Numbered from the stretch's first letter, positions 49,834-58,424 are shown. The stretch: 64,000 nucleotides of DNA from Kitasatospora aureofaciens (GCA_000720845.1 JODU01000004.1:62001-126000); one strand, 5' to 3'. The notes: a model not told the origin generated them from the letters alone. A program made the numbers and translations.

Positions 49834-50358
49834 ATGATCGTATGGCTCAACGGGACCCACGGCGCCGGCAAGACGACCACCGCCGCGCTCTTGCAGCGGC
49901 TGCTCCCGGATTCCCGGGTGTTCGACGCCGAGAAGGTCGGCGAGACGCTCATGGACATCACGCCGGGGCTGCCCGGGACGGACAACTTCCAGCACTGGCC
50001 GCCGTGGCGGCCGCTCGTCGTCGAGACCGCCCGGCACGTGCTCGACTACACCGGCGGCACCCTGGTGGTGCCGATGACCGTCCTGGTCGAGGAGTACTGG
50101 AGGGAGATCGCCGACGGCCTCGCCGCACACGCGATTCCCGTGCGGCACTTCGTCCTCCACGCCGATCAGGACACCCTGCGGGGGCGCATCGCGGGGGACA
50201 CCGTGGTGGGGCCGAACTCGCCCTTTCGTCTCCAGTACCTCCAGCCCTACGCCGAGGCGGCCCGCACCTGGCTGCATGCCGAGGCCGAGGTGGTGGACAC
50301 CACGCACCTCGCACCCGCCGAGGCCGCGCTGCGGATCGCGGAGGCCGTCAAGGCGTAG
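49834..50358 (+). CDS. TmrB-like P-loop kinase/ATP-binding protein
   Basis: 174 aa. 'MIVWLNGTHGAGKTTTAALL' has a Walker A at residues 7-14. 'NFQHWPPWRPLVVETA' and 'LVVPMTVLVEEYW' match B. subtilis TmrB, an ATP-binding protein that confers tunicamycin resistance by binding the drug, and related kinases. Similarity covers the N-terminal two thirds. Whether it gives resistance here is unknown. TAGCGT (49820-49825) lies 8 nt before the ATG, preceded by GGGGA, so the transcript may be leaderless or very short-leadered. Confidence 0.78.
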   Translation: MIVWLNGTHGAGKTTTAALLQRLLPDSRVFDAEKVGETLMDITPGLPGTDNFQHWPPWRPLVVETARHVLDYTGGTLVVPMTVLVEEYWREIADGLAAHAIPVRHFVLHADQDTLRGRIAGDTVVGPNSPFRLQYLQPYAEAARTWLHAEAEVVDTTHLAPAEAALRIAEAVKA

Positions 50359-50384
50359 TGCCGGGCGGTCCATGCCACGGTGCG

Positions 50385-50413
50385 TTGCATAAACGTGCAG
50401 CGAAACGTATAGT
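50385..50413 (+). promoter_or_regulatory. argCJBDR promoter with overlapping ARG box
   Basis: TTGCAT (50385-50390) and TATAGT (50408-50413) are 17 bp apart, a near-consensus promoter. TGCAT-N5-GTGCA (50386-50399) over the -35 is an ARG-box dyad, with further CATGC half-sites at 50371-50375 and 50414-50418. ArgR with arginine bound should repress here. GAGGAGGAGGG (50423-50433) is the argC RBS. Confidence 0.85.
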
Positions 50414-50439
50414 CATGCCATCGAGGAGGAGGGTTTCCC

Positions 50440-51468
50440 ATGGCGGTACGTGCGGCGGTGGCCGGAGCGAGTGGGTACGCGGGCGGTGAGCTGCTGCGTC
50501 TGCTCATGGCCCACCCCGAGGTCGAGATCGGCGCCCTGACCGGCAACTCCAACGCGGGGCAGCGCCTGGGCGCGCTGCAGCCGCATCTGCTGCCGCTGGC
50601 CGACCGGGTGCTGGAGCCGACGACGCCGGAGGTGCTCGGCGGTCACGACGTCGTCTTCCTCGCGCTGCCGCACGGGCAGTCCGCCGCCGTGGCCGAGCAG
50701 CTCGGTCCCGACGTCCTCGTCGTCGACATGGGCGCCGACTTCCGGCTGAAGGACGCCGGTGACTGGGAGCGGTTCTACGGCTCGCCGCACGCCGGCACCT
50801 GGCCGTACGGCCTGCCCGAACTTCCGGGTGCCCGCGCCGCGCTGGAGGGGTCCAAGCGCATCGCGGTACCCGGTTGCTACCCGACGGCCGTGTCCCTGGC
50901 CCTCTTCCCGGCGTACGCCGCGTCGCTGGCCGAGCCCGAGGCCGTGATCGTCGCCGCGTCCGGCACCTCCGGCGCCGGCAAGGCGGCCAAGCCGCACCTG
51001 CTGGGCAGCGAGGTCATGGGCTCCATGTCGCCCTACGGCGTCGGCGGCGGCCACCGGCACACCCCCGAGATGATCCAGAACCTCCGCGAGGTGGCGGGGG
51101 AGCCGGTCACCGTCTCCTTCACGCCGACCCTCGCGCCGATGCCCCGCGGCATCCTCGCCACCTGCACCGCGAAGGCGAAGCCCGCAATCACCGCCGAGAC
51201 GGTGCGGGCCGCCTACGAGAAGGCCCTCGCCGACGAACCGTTCGTGCACCTGCTGCCCGAGGGGCAGTGGCCCGCGACCGCCTCCGTGTACGGCTCCAAC
51301 GCCGTCCAGGTGCAGGTCGCCTACGACGACGCCGCGGGCCGGATCATCGCCATCAGCGCCATCGACAACCTGGCCAAGGGCACCGCGGGCGGTGCCGTCC
51401 AGAGCATGAACATCGCCCTCGGTCTCGACGAGACCACCGGACTGACGACGATCGGAGTTGCGCCGTGA
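50440..51468 (+). CDS. argC: N-acetyl-gamma-glutamyl-phosphate reductase
   Basis: 342 aa. NADP site 'AAVAGASGYAGGELLRLL', catalytic Cys in 'IAVPGCYPTAVSLALFP', and 'SGTSGAGKAAKPHLLGSEVM' with His in 'GVGGGHRHTPEM' are all present. It reduces N-acetylglutamyl phosphate to the semialdehyde, step 3 of arginine synthesis. ATG 50440 has a strong RBS. Its TGA overlaps the GTG of argJ. First gene of argCJBDR. Confidence 0.97.
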   Translation: MAVRAAVAGASGYAGGELLRLLMAHPEVEIGALTGNSNAGQRLGALQPHLLPLADRVLEPTTPEVLGGHDVVFLALPHGQSAAVAEQLGPDVLVVDMGADFRLKDAGDWERFYGSPHAGTWPYGLPELPGARAALEGSKRIAVPGCYPTAVSLALFPAYAASLAEPEAVIVAASGTSGAGKAAKPHLLGSEVMGSMSPYGVGGGHRHTPEMIQNLREVAGEPVTVSFTPTLAPMPRGILATCTAKAKPAITAETVRAAYEKALADEPFVHLLPEGQWPATASVYGSNAVQVQVAYDDAAGRIIAISAIDNLAKGTAGGAVQSMNIALGLDETTGLTTIGVAP

Positions 51469-52616
51469 GTGTGACGGCAGCGAAGGGGTTCACGGCGGCG
51501 GGCATCGCCGCCGGGATCAAGGAGAGCGGCAACCCCGACCTGGCCCTCGTGGTCAACACCGGCCCCCGACGCTGGGCCGCGGGCGTCTTCACCTCCAACC
51601 GCGTCAAGGCCGCGCCGGTCCTGTGGTCCGAGCAGGTCCTCAAGAGCGGTGAGCTGACCGCCGTCGTGCTCAACTCCGGCGGCGCCAACGCCTGTACCGG
51701 ACCCAAGGGCTTCCAGGACACGCACGCCACCGCCGAGAAGGCCGCGGAGGTGCTCGGGACGGGGGCGGGCGAGGTCGCCGTGTGCTCCACCGGGCTCATC
51801 GGCGTCCTGCTGCCCATGGAAAAGCTGCTCCCGGGCGTGGAGACGGCCGCCGGCCAGCTCTCCGAGCACGGCGGCGAGAAGGCCGCCATCGCCATCAAGA
51901 CCACCGACACCGTGCACAAGACGTCCGTCGTGACGAAGGACGGCTGGACCGTCGGCGGCATGGCCAAGGGCGCCGGCATGCTCGCTCCCGGCCTCGCCAC
52001 CATGCTCGTCGTGATCACCACCGACGCCGACCTGGAGACCGAGGTCCTGGACCGCGCCCTGCGCGACGCCACCAGGGTCACCTTCGACCGGGTCGACTCC
52101 GACGGCTGCATGTCCACCAACGACACCGTGCTGCTGCTCGCCTCGGGCGCCTCCGGCGTCACCCCTCCGTACGAGGCGTTCGCCGAGGCCGTCCGCACCG
52201 TCTGCGACGACCTCGGGCAACAGCTCATCCGGGACGCCGAGGGTGCCAGCAAGGACATCAAGGTCGAGGTCGTGAACGCCGCGACGGAGGACGACGCCGT
52301 CCAGGTGGGCCGCACCATCGCCCGCAACAACCTCCTCAAGTGCGCCATCCACGGCGAGGACCCGAACTGGGGCCGGGTGCTCTCCGCCATCGGCACCACG
52401 TCCGCCGCCTTCGAACCGGACCGGCTCAACGTCGCCATCAACGGCGTCTGGGTCTGCAAGAACGGCGGCGTCGGCGAGGACCGGGAGCTGGTCGACATGC
52501 GCTACCGCGAGGTCCACATCGTGGCGGACCTCGCCGCGGGCGACGCCACCGCCACCATCTGGACCAACGACCTCACCGCCGACTACGTCCACGAGAACAG
52601 CGCGTACTCGTCATGA
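51465..52616 (+). CDS. argJ: Ornithine acetyltransferase / N-acetylglutamate synthase
   Basis: 383 aa. The self-cleavage site 'GMAKGAGMLAPGLATMLVVI' has the nucleophilic Thr that becomes the N-terminus of the beta chain. Other signatures are 'VLNSGGANACTGPKG', 'VCSTGLIGVLLPMEKL' and 'FDRVDSDGCMSTNDTV'. It transfers the acetyl group from N-acetylornithine to glutamate, closing the cyclic pathway. GTG 51465 overlaps argC (GTGA); its stop overlaps argB (ATGA). Confidence 0.97.
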   Translation: MSVTAAKGFTAAGIAAGIKESGNPDLALVVNTGPRRWAAGVFTSNRVKAAPVLWSEQVLKSGELTAVVLNSGGANACTGPKGFQDTHATAEKAAEVLGTGAGEVAVCSTGLIGVLLPMEKLLPGVETAAGQLSEHGGEKAAIAIKTTDTVHKTSVVTKDGWTVGGMAKGAGMLAPGLATMLVVITTDADLETEVLDRALRDATRVTFDRVDSDGCMSTNDTVLLLASGASGVTPPYEAFAEAVRTVCDDLGQQLIRDAEGASKDIKVEVVNAATEDDAVQVGRTIARNNLLKCAIHGEDPNWGRVLSAIGTTSAAFEPDRLNVAINGVWVCKNGGVGEDRELVDMRYREVHIVADLAAGDATATIWTNDLTADYVHENSAYSS

Positions 52617-53521
52617 GCAGCGGACCCACGCGGAAGCACACCGCGCTCCCCAAGGCCCAGATCCTCATCGAGGCGCTGCCCTGGCTGACCCGGCACCACG
52701 GCAAGACCGTCGTCATCAAGTTCGGCGGCAACGCCATGATCGACGAGGACCTCAAGGCGGCCTTCGCCCAGGACGTCGTCTTCCTGCGGCACGCCGGCCT
52801 CAAGCCCGTCGTGGTGCACGGCGGCGGCCCGCAGATCAGCGCCGCCCTCGACCGGCACGGCATCGTCAGCGAGTTCAAGGCCGGCCTGCGCGTCACCACC
52901 GAGGACGCCATGGACGTCGTGCGGATGGTGCTGGCCGGGCAGGTGCAGCGCGAGCTGGTCGGGCTGCTCAACCAGCACGGACCGCTCGCCGTCGGCCTCA
53001 CCGGTGAGGACGCGCACACGCTCACCGCCACCAAGCACCAGCCGGAGATCGACGGCGAACTCGTCGACATCGGCCGGGTCGGCGAGATCACCGCGATCGA
53101 CACCGGCGCCATCGAGGCGCTGCTGGCCGACGGCCGCATCCCGGTCGTCTCCTCCATCGCCCGCTCCCAGGACGACCACCATGTCTACAACGTCAATGCT
53201 GATACGGCGGCTGCGGCACTCGCTGCGGCGCTCGGCGCCGAGACTCTCATGGTCCTCACCGACGTCGAGGGCCTCTACGAGGACTGGCCGAACTCCGACG
53301 AGGTGATCAGCCGCCTCACCGCGTCCGAGCTGGAGAAACTGCTGCCCGAGCTGTCCAGTGGCATGGTGCCGAAGATGGAGGGCTGCCTGCACGCCGTACG
53401 CGGCGGCGTCACCACCGCCCGTGTCATCGACGGCCGGGTCCAGCACTCGATCCTGCTGGAGATCTTCACCGACGAGGGGATCGGCACGATGGTCGTGCCG
53501 GACGAAGAGGGGGAGTCGTGA
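52613..53521 (+). CDS. argB: Acetylglutamate kinase
   Basis: 302 aa. Phosphate-binding 'VVIKFGGNAMIDEDLKAAFA' and 'VVVHGGGPQISAALDRHG', substrate region 'YNVNADTAAAALAAALGAE', and 'LTDVEGLY' plus 'GGVTTARVIDGRVQHSILLE' are intact. The N-terminal helix 'ALPKAQILIEALPWLTRHH' is the one that in hexameric kinases mediates arginine feedback inhibition, so inhibition by arginine is expected. Coupled to argJ and argD by 4-bp overlaps. Confidence 0.97.
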   Translation: MSSGPTRKHTALPKAQILIEALPWLTRHHGKTVVIKFGGNAMIDEDLKAAFAQDVVFLRHAGLKPVVVHGGGPQISAALDRHGIVSEFKAGLRVTTEDAMDVVRMVLAGQVQRELVGLLNQHGPLAVGLTGEDAHTLTATKHQPEIDGELVDIGRVGEITAIDTGAIEALLADGRIPVVSSIARSQDDHHVYNVNADTAAAALAAALGAETLMVLTDVEGLYEDWPNSDEVISRLTASELEKLLPELSSGMVPKMEGCLHAVRGGVTTARVIDGRVQHSILLEIFTDEGIGTMVVPDEEGES

Positions 53522-54726
53522 GCAACACGGAGCTGACCGAGCGGTGGCAGGGCACCCTCATGAACAACTACGGGACACCGCGCCTGCCCCTGGTGCGCGG
53601 CGAGGGCGCCCGTCTCTGGGACGCCGACGGCAAGGAGTACCTCGACTTCGTCGGCGGCATCGCGGTCAACGCGCTCGGCCACGCCCACCCGGCGGTGGTG
53701 GACGCGGTGAGCCGGCAGATCGCCTCCCTCGGCCACGTCTCCAACCTCTTCATCGCCGAGCCGCCCATCGCCCTCGCCGAACGGCTGCTCCAGCACTTCG
53801 GCCGCGACGGCAGGGTCTACTTCTGCAACTCCGGCGCCGAGGCCAACGAGGGCGCCTTCAAGATCGGCCGGCTGACCGGCCGGCCGCACATGGTCGCCAC
53901 CCAGGGCGGTTTCCACGGCCGCACCATGGGCGCCCTGGCGCTGACCGGCCAGCCCGGCAAGCAGCAACCGTTCCTGCCGCTGCCCGGCGACGTCACGCAC
54001 GTACCGTACGGCGATCCGCAGGCGCTGGCCGCGGCGGTCACCGAGGAGACGGCACTGGTGGTCATCGAGCCGATCCAGGGCGAGAACGGCGTCGTCGTGC
54101 CGCCCCCCGGCTATCTGAAGGCGGCCCGCGCCATCACCGCCGCCACCGGAGCGCTGCTCGTCCTGGACGAGGTGCAGACCGGCATCGGCCGGACCGGTCA
54201 CTGGTTCGAGTACCAGGCCCACGAGGGCGTCCTGCCGGACGTCGTCACCCTCGCCAAGGGCCTCGGCGGCGGACTGCCCCTGGGCGCGACGGTCGCCTTC
54301 GGACGCGCCGCCGACCTCCTCCAGCCCGGCCACCACGGCACGACCTTCGGCGGCAACCCGGTCGCCTGCGCCGCCGGACTCGCCGTCCTCAACACCATCG
54401 AGGACGAGGGACTGCTCGACAACGTCAAGCGGCAGAGCGAGCGGCTGCGCGGCGAGATCGAGGCCCTGGGACACCCGTTGATCGCCCACGTCCGGGGCGC
54501 CGGACTGCTCCTCGGTATCGTGCTCACCGAGCCGCTCGCCGCCCAGGTGCAGCAGGCGGCTCAGGACGCCGGAATCCTGGTCAACGCGCCCGCACCCGAT
54601 GTCGTACGGCTGATGCCCGCGCTGAACCTCGGCGACGACGTGGTGGACGCGTTCCTCGGGGCGCTGCCCGGCATCCTTGACCAGGCCGCCGACGCGGCCC
54701 ACGGGGACGGACGATCCGGAGAATGA
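53518..54726 (+). CDS. argD: Acetylornithine aminotransferase
   Basis: 402 aa class III aminotransferase. 'YLDFVGGIAVNALGHAHPAV', 'YFCNSGAEANEGAFKIGR', 'VIEPIQGENGVVVPP', 'LLVLDEVQTGIGRTG' and PLP Lys in 'VVTLAKGLGGGLPLGA' are present. It converts N-acetylglutamate semialdehyde to N-acetylornithine and may act on succinyl-diaminopimelate intermediates in lysine synthesis. GTG 53518 overlaps argB by 4 bp. Confidence 0.97.
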   Translation: MSNTELTERWQGTLMNNYGTPRLPLVRGEGARLWDADGKEYLDFVGGIAVNALGHAHPAVVDAVSRQIASLGHVSNLFIAEPPIALAERLLQHFGRDGRVYFCNSGAEANEGAFKIGRLTGRPHMVATQGGFHGRTMGALALTGQPGKQQPFLPLPGDVTHVPYGDPQALAAAVTEETALVVIEPIQGENGVVVPPPGYLKAARAITAATGALLVLDEVQTGIGRTGHWFEYQAHEGVLPDVVTLAKGLGGGLPLGATVAFGRAADLLQPGHHGTTFGGNPVACAAGLAVLNTIEDEGLLDNVKRQSERLRGEIEALGHPLIAHVRGAGLLLGIVLTEPLAAQVQQAAQDAGILVNAPAPDVVRLMPALNLGDDVVDAFLGALPGILDQAADAAHGDGRSGE

Positions 54727-54733
54727 GACGACG

Positions 54734-55273
54734 ATGAGCCACGCGCAGGAGCACGAGCAGACGGCCGGGCCCGCCCTGCCGCAGACCCGCACCGCACGCC
54801 ACCGCCGGATCGTGGACATCCTCAACCGGCAGGCGGTGCGCTCGCAGAGCCAGCTGGCGAAGCTGCTCGCCGACGACGGGCTCACCGTCACCCAGGCGAC
54901 GCTCTCCCGGGACCTGGACGAGCTGAACGCGGTGAAGATCCGCAACACCGACGGCGACCTCATCTACGCGGTGCCCAGCGAGGGCGGTTTCCGCACCCCG
55001 CGGGCGCCGCTCGGGGAGTCGGCCAAGGAGGAGCGGATGCGGCGGCTCTCCGCGGAGCTGCTGATCTCCGCGGAGGCGTCGGCGAACCTCGTGGTCCTGC
55101 GGACCCCTCCGGGGGCGGCGCAGTTCCTCGCCTCGGCGATCGACCAGGCGGAGCTGCACGACATCCTGGGCACGATCGCGGGCGACGACACGCTGATGCT
55201 GATCAGCCGGGAGCCCGCGGGTGGGCAGGCCTTGGCGGATCATCTGCTGCGGCTGGCCCAGAACGGCAACTGA
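54734..55273 (+). CDS. argR: Arginine repressor
   Basis: 179 aa. Winged HTH in residues 20-90 ('TARHRRIVDILNRQAVRSQS', 'VTQATLSRDLDELNAVKIRN'), then the hexamerisation/arginine-binding domain ('ASANLVVLRTPPGAAQFLAS', 'ILGTIAGDDTLMLISR') with the GT(I)AGDDT motif. It represses arg genes through the ARG boxes seen before argC and argH. Last gene of the operon, 7 bp after argD. Start at ATG 54734; GGAG at 54717-54720 is rather distant. Confidence 0.96.
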   Translation: MSHAQEHEQTAGPALPQTRTARHRRIVDILNRQAVRSQSQLAKLLADDGLTVTQATLSRDLDELNAVKIRNTDGDLIYAVPSEGGFRTPRAPLGESAKEERMRRLSAELLISAEASANLVVLRTPPGAAQFLASAIDQAELHDILGTIAGDDTLMLISREPAGGQALADHLLRLAQNGN

Positions 55274-55300
55274 AGGAGGCGGTGCGGAGGTCTGCCGACT

Positions 55301-55348
55301 GCGGCCACGTCGTGGCTGTTCGCGCGGTTCCCCGCGCCCCCCAGGGGG
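55301..55348 (+). repeat. Dispersed Streptomyces intergenic repeat, copy 4
   Basis: It carries CACGTCGTGGCTGTTCGCGC then GGTTCCCCGCGCCCCCCAGG, the same core as the copies near 32.1 and 38.1 kb with a few changes. It lies 28 bp after the argR stop, between convergent units. About 90 bp further to the ApbE stop hold nothing else I can name. Confidence 0.8.
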
Positions 55349-55440
55349 TTGCAGCCAGGGCGACTGCAGCGGCGCCCCGCCAACGCGGTGAGTGACAACG
55401 CCGGTACCTCGCTACAGCACCGGCCGGCTTTCCGCACCGG

Positions 55441-56244
55441 TCACCCCAACCACCCCGCCAATCCCCCCGTGCACCGCACCTCGTCCCCCGCGGTGATCAG
55501 CAGCGCCTCCACCCCCTCCAGCGACTCCAGCCACCGCAGCCCCTCCCGCGCCCCCATCGCGAACGCCGCCGTGGCCCAGCAGTCGGCCCACGTCAGCCGG
55601 GGTGCCACCACCGTCACGGACAGCAGGTCGGTCACCGCGGAGCGGCCGGTGCGCGGGTCGACGACATGCGCGCCGCGCTCGGCGGAACCGGACGTCGCCA
55701 CGGCCAGCTCCGCCGCCCCCGCCGCCGAGACGACCGCCGCGAGCCCGCCCGGCCGCAGCGGGTCCGACACCCCGACCCGCCACGGCCGCGCCGCGCCCGG
55801 CGTGCCGAGCAACTGCACGTCCCCGCCGCCGTTGACGCTGACCCCGCTCGTACCGCCCGCCGCCGCGATCCGCCGCGCGGCGCGTTCCACGGCCCAGCCC
55901 TTGACGATCCCGGTCGGGTCGAGCCGTCCCTCGTACCGCGTGCTGAACCAGCCCTCGCTCACCCGCTCGGCCTCGGCGGCCAGCTCCAGCACCTCGGCGA
56001 CCTCCGGAGCGCACGCGGCGACGGTGATCTCCCCGCGCGCCAGCCGGGAGATCTCGCTGCCGTCCCGGTAGGTGCTGAACACCTCGTCGGCCCGGTGCAC
56101 CCCGGCGACCGCCTCGTCCAGTGCCGCCCGGACGGCTGCCGGTTCCCCGCCGCGGACGTCGAAGGAGAAGACGGTCCCCATCGCCTCCTCCACGTGACGC
56201 ACCGCGGCGGGAGCCCGTGCGGAACCGGCTCCGGTGTCAGCCAC
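55441..56244 (-). CDS. apbE: FAD:protein FMN transferase (ApbE)
   Basis: 267 aa. ApbE signatures: 'HVEEAMGTVFSFDVRGG', 'FSTYRDGSEISRLARGE', 'DPTGIVKGWAVERAARRIAA', 'SVNGGGDVQLLG' and 'TWADCWATAAFAMG'. The enzyme transfers FMN from FAD to a Thr in SGAT-type motifs, with Mg. Its substrate is evidently the FMN-binding protein encoded immediately upstream in the same operon (8-bp overlap). No N-terminal signal is obvious, whereas many ApbE are exported; this needs checking against the start choice. Confidence 0.92.
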   Translation of the reverse strand: MADTGAGSARAPAAVRHVEEAMGTVFSFDVRGGEPAAVRAALDEAVAGVHRADEVFSTYRDGSEISRLARGEITVAACAPEVAEVLELAAEAERVSEGWFSTRYEGRLDPTGIVKGWAVERAARRIAAAGGTSGVSVNGGGDVQLLGTPGAARPWRVGVSDPLRPGGLAAVVSAAGAAELAVATSGSAERGAHVVDPRTGRSAVTDLLSVTVVAPRLTWADCWATAAFAMGAREGLRWLESLEGVEALLITAGDEVRCTGGLAGWLG

Positions 56245-57010
56245 CGGCCCGGTCCAGGGCGGACTGGAGGGACTGCTTGTATCCGGCGCTGGTGTAGGTG
56301 GCGCCGGAGACCGCGTCGATGTCGGCGGTGCCCGCGGCGACGGCCGCCCGGTTGAGCTTGGGCACGGCGTCGGTGGTGACCTGGTCGCTGCGGCCGCCCT
56401 TGGGCGCCTGGAGCGCCTCGGCGTCGGTGATCCTCCCGCCGCTGACGGTCACCCGGACCTGCACGGGCCCGTACTGGGTCTGAGCGGCGTCGCCGGTGAG
56501 CACCTGCGTGCCCTGCCCGGCGCCCGTGCCCGCGCCCTTCCCGGGGGCTCCGGAGCCGGCCGCCGCGGCCGCCTTGTCCAGCGCCGACTGGAGGGACTTC
56601 ACGTACCCGGCGCTGGTGTAGGTGGCGCCGGAGACCGCGTCGATGTCGGCGGTGCCCGCGGCGACGGCCGCCCGGTTGAGCTTGGGCACGGCGTCGGCGG
56701 TGACCCGGTCGCTCTGCCCGCCCCTGGGCGCCTGCACCGCCTCGGCCTTGGTGATCTTCCCACCGCTCACGGTGAGCCGGACCTGCACGGGACCGTACTG
56801 CGTACTGGCCGCGTCGCCCGTGACGGTGCCGGCGGCCCCGGCGCCCCGGCGGCCCTGCGGCGACTGTGCGGCCACGGGCGGAGCCGCGCCGCCCGCCGCC
56901 GAGGCGGAGCCCGGGTCGGACGCCGGTTTCAGCGACAGCAGCAGCACGATCCCGGACACGGTGGCGGCCCCGGCGAGCACGGCACGCCGAACGGGGTGGC
57001 TTTTCCTCAT
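56237..57010 (-). CDS. Exported protein with two tandem FMN-binding domains
   Basis: 257 aa. An N-terminal anchor or signal ('AVLAGAATVSGIVLLLSL') is followed by two FMN_bind domains (about 60-145 and 165-255). Each ends in 'VSGATYTSAGY', whose Thr is the covalent FMN site used by ApbE. The domains are joined by a Gly/Ala/Lys linker. On the DNA a 91-bp stretch is identical in both (56283-56373 and 56607-56697), so the duplication is recent or kept uniform by gene conversion. It probably carries electrons outside the membrane from the adjacent oxidoreductase. Confidence 0.9.
   Translation of the reverse strand: MRKSHPVRRAVLAGAATVSGIVLLLSLKPASDPGSASAAGGAAPPVAAQSPQGRRGAGAAGTVTGDAASTQYGPVQVRLTVSGGKITKAEAVQAPRGGQSDRVTADAVPKLNRAAVAAGTADIDAVSGATYTSAGYVKSLQSALDKAAAAAGSGAPGKGAGTGAGQGTQVLTGDAAQTQYGPVQVRVTVSGGRITDAEALQAPKGGRSDQVTTDAVPKLNRAAVAAGTADIDAVSGATYTSAGYKQSLQSALDRAGG
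56283..56697. repeat. 91-bp perfect direct repeat inside the FMN-binding gene
   Basis: 56283-56373 and 56607-56697 are identical over 91 bp, offset by 324 bp (108 codons, in frame). They encode the FMN attachment motif and the preceding helix in both domains. Confidence 0.9.
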
Positions 57011-57041
57011 CTGTCCTGGACTCCTGATGTCTGTCCGTCGC

Positions 57042-58424
57042 TCACATCTCGAACGACTCGTGGTGGATACGGCGAGCGGGGACCCCCGCGCCGCGCAGTG
57101 CCTCGTACACCGACTGGGCGAAGCCGGGCGGCCCGCACAGGAAGACGTCGTGGCGCTCGACGTCCGGGATCTTCCGGGCCAGGGTCTCGGCCGAGATGTC
57201 AGGACGCTCCCCGTCCGGGCTGTTGACCGCGTACATCAGCCGGGCCCCGCGCTCGTCGGCGATCCCGGCCAGCTCGTCCCAGAGCGCCAGATCCTGGGTG
57301 CTGTTGGCCCGGTAGAGCAGCGTGATGTCGCCGGACGCGCCGGGCAGCGTCTCGAACAGCGCCCGCATCGGCGTGATCCCGACCCCGCCCGCCACCAGCA
57401 GCACCTTGCCGCGGCTGCGGCGCTGGGCGGTCAGGGCGCCGTACGGGCCCTCCGCCCACACCCGGGTGCCGGGCGTCAGCTCACGCAGCCGGGCGCTGTG
57501 GTCGCCGATCGCCTTCACGGTGATCCGCAGCATGTCCGGGCGGGGCGCCGCCGACAGCGAGTACGGGTGCGAGCTGAACCGCATCCCCGGCGCCAGGAAC
57601 CGCCAGCGGAAGAACTGCCCGGCCTCCGCGCCCATCCGGTGCAGCCGACGCCCGCCGATGAGCACCGACACGATTCCCGGCGTCTCCTCGATCACCGCCT
57701 CCACCCGCATCCGGTGCCGCAGGTTGAGACGCAGGGGGGTCAGGACCCGGTACCAGAGGACCAGTGCGGTCACCGAGCCGTACAGGGCGTACCAGACGGT
57801 CCTGGCGACCGGTTCGACGGCGAAGTCGTTGCCGGTGGTCAGCTGGTGCCAGAAGGTCAGGAACACCGCCGCGTAGGTGAGCAGGTGCACGTGGTACCAG
57901 GCGTCGTACGGGATCCGGCGGCGGACGGGGCCGACGGACAGGAACCCGATGACGACCAGCAGACCGGTGCCGATGGCCGCCTTGCCCATGTCCGGCAGCT
58001 GGTTCACCGAGTCGACCGTCTGCGCGACGATGTCGCCGAGGCCCTTGCCGGCCTGTGCCGCGTACCCCCACATGATCAGGAAGACGTGGGCCAGGACCAG
58101 GCAGAGGGTGTAGCGGCCGGTCATGGCGTGCCAGCGGGCGACCCGGTCGGACCCGACGCGCCGCTCCAGCGCCGGCACCCGGGCCATCTGGAGCACCACC
58201 AGCGCCATGAGGTACCCGGCGAGCAGTCCGGTGATCCGCCCGGCGCCGAGGATCTTGCCGGCGTCGTCGGAGATGGCGGGCGTGTTGCGCCACCACAGCC
58301 ACAACACGCCCGCCGCGCCCGCCCATACGGCGAGCAGCAGGGGGACGGCGGGGGAGCGGCGCGGACGGATGCGCCGCATCGTCTGACGGCGGGCGGCACG
58401 GCCGCCGGCGAGCGTGGTGGTCAC
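57042..58424 (-). CDS. Membrane ferric-reductase-like flavocytochrome (FRE family)
   Basis: 460 aa. Six or so membrane segments between residues 25 and 235 carry paired His ligands for haem ('VARWHAMTGRYTLCLVLAHV', 'YDAWYHVHLLTYAAVFLTFW'). The cytoplasmic half binds FAD ('RFSSHPYSLSAAP') and NAD(P)H ('VLLVAGGVGITPMRALFE', 'DVFLCGPPGFAQSVYEAL'). It should pass electrons from NAD(P)H through FAD and haems across the membrane. Genes for an FMN-bearing acceptor and ApbE follow 31 bp downstream, so the three form an electron-export operon. Confidence 0.9.
   Translation of the reverse strand: MTTTLAGGRAARRQTMRRIRPRRSPAVPLLLAVWAGAAGVLWLWWRNTPAISDDAGKILGAGRITGLLAGYLMALVVLQMARVPALERRVGSDRVARWHAMTGRYTLCLVLAHVFLIMWGYAAQAGKGLGDIVAQTVDSVNQLPDMGKAAIGTGLLVVIGFLSVGPVRRRIPYDAWYHVHLLTYAAVFLTFWHQLTTGNDFAVEPVARTVWYALYGSVTALVLWYRVLTPLRLNLRHRMRVEAVIEETPGIVSVLIGGRRLHRMGAEAGQFFRWRFLAPGMRFSSHPYSLSAAPRPDMLRITVKAIGDHSARLRELTPGTRVWAEGPYGALTAQRRSRGKVLLVAGGVGITPMRALFETLPGASGDITLLYRANSTQDLALWDELAGIADERGARLMYAVNSPDGERPDISAETLARKIPDVERHDVFLCGPPGFAQSVYEALRGAGVPARRIHHESFEM

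Noticed and set aside
47289..49985. 898-residue minus-strand open frame
   Set aside because: Shadow of the arabinofuranosidase gene; no domain, no RBS, low-complexity translation.
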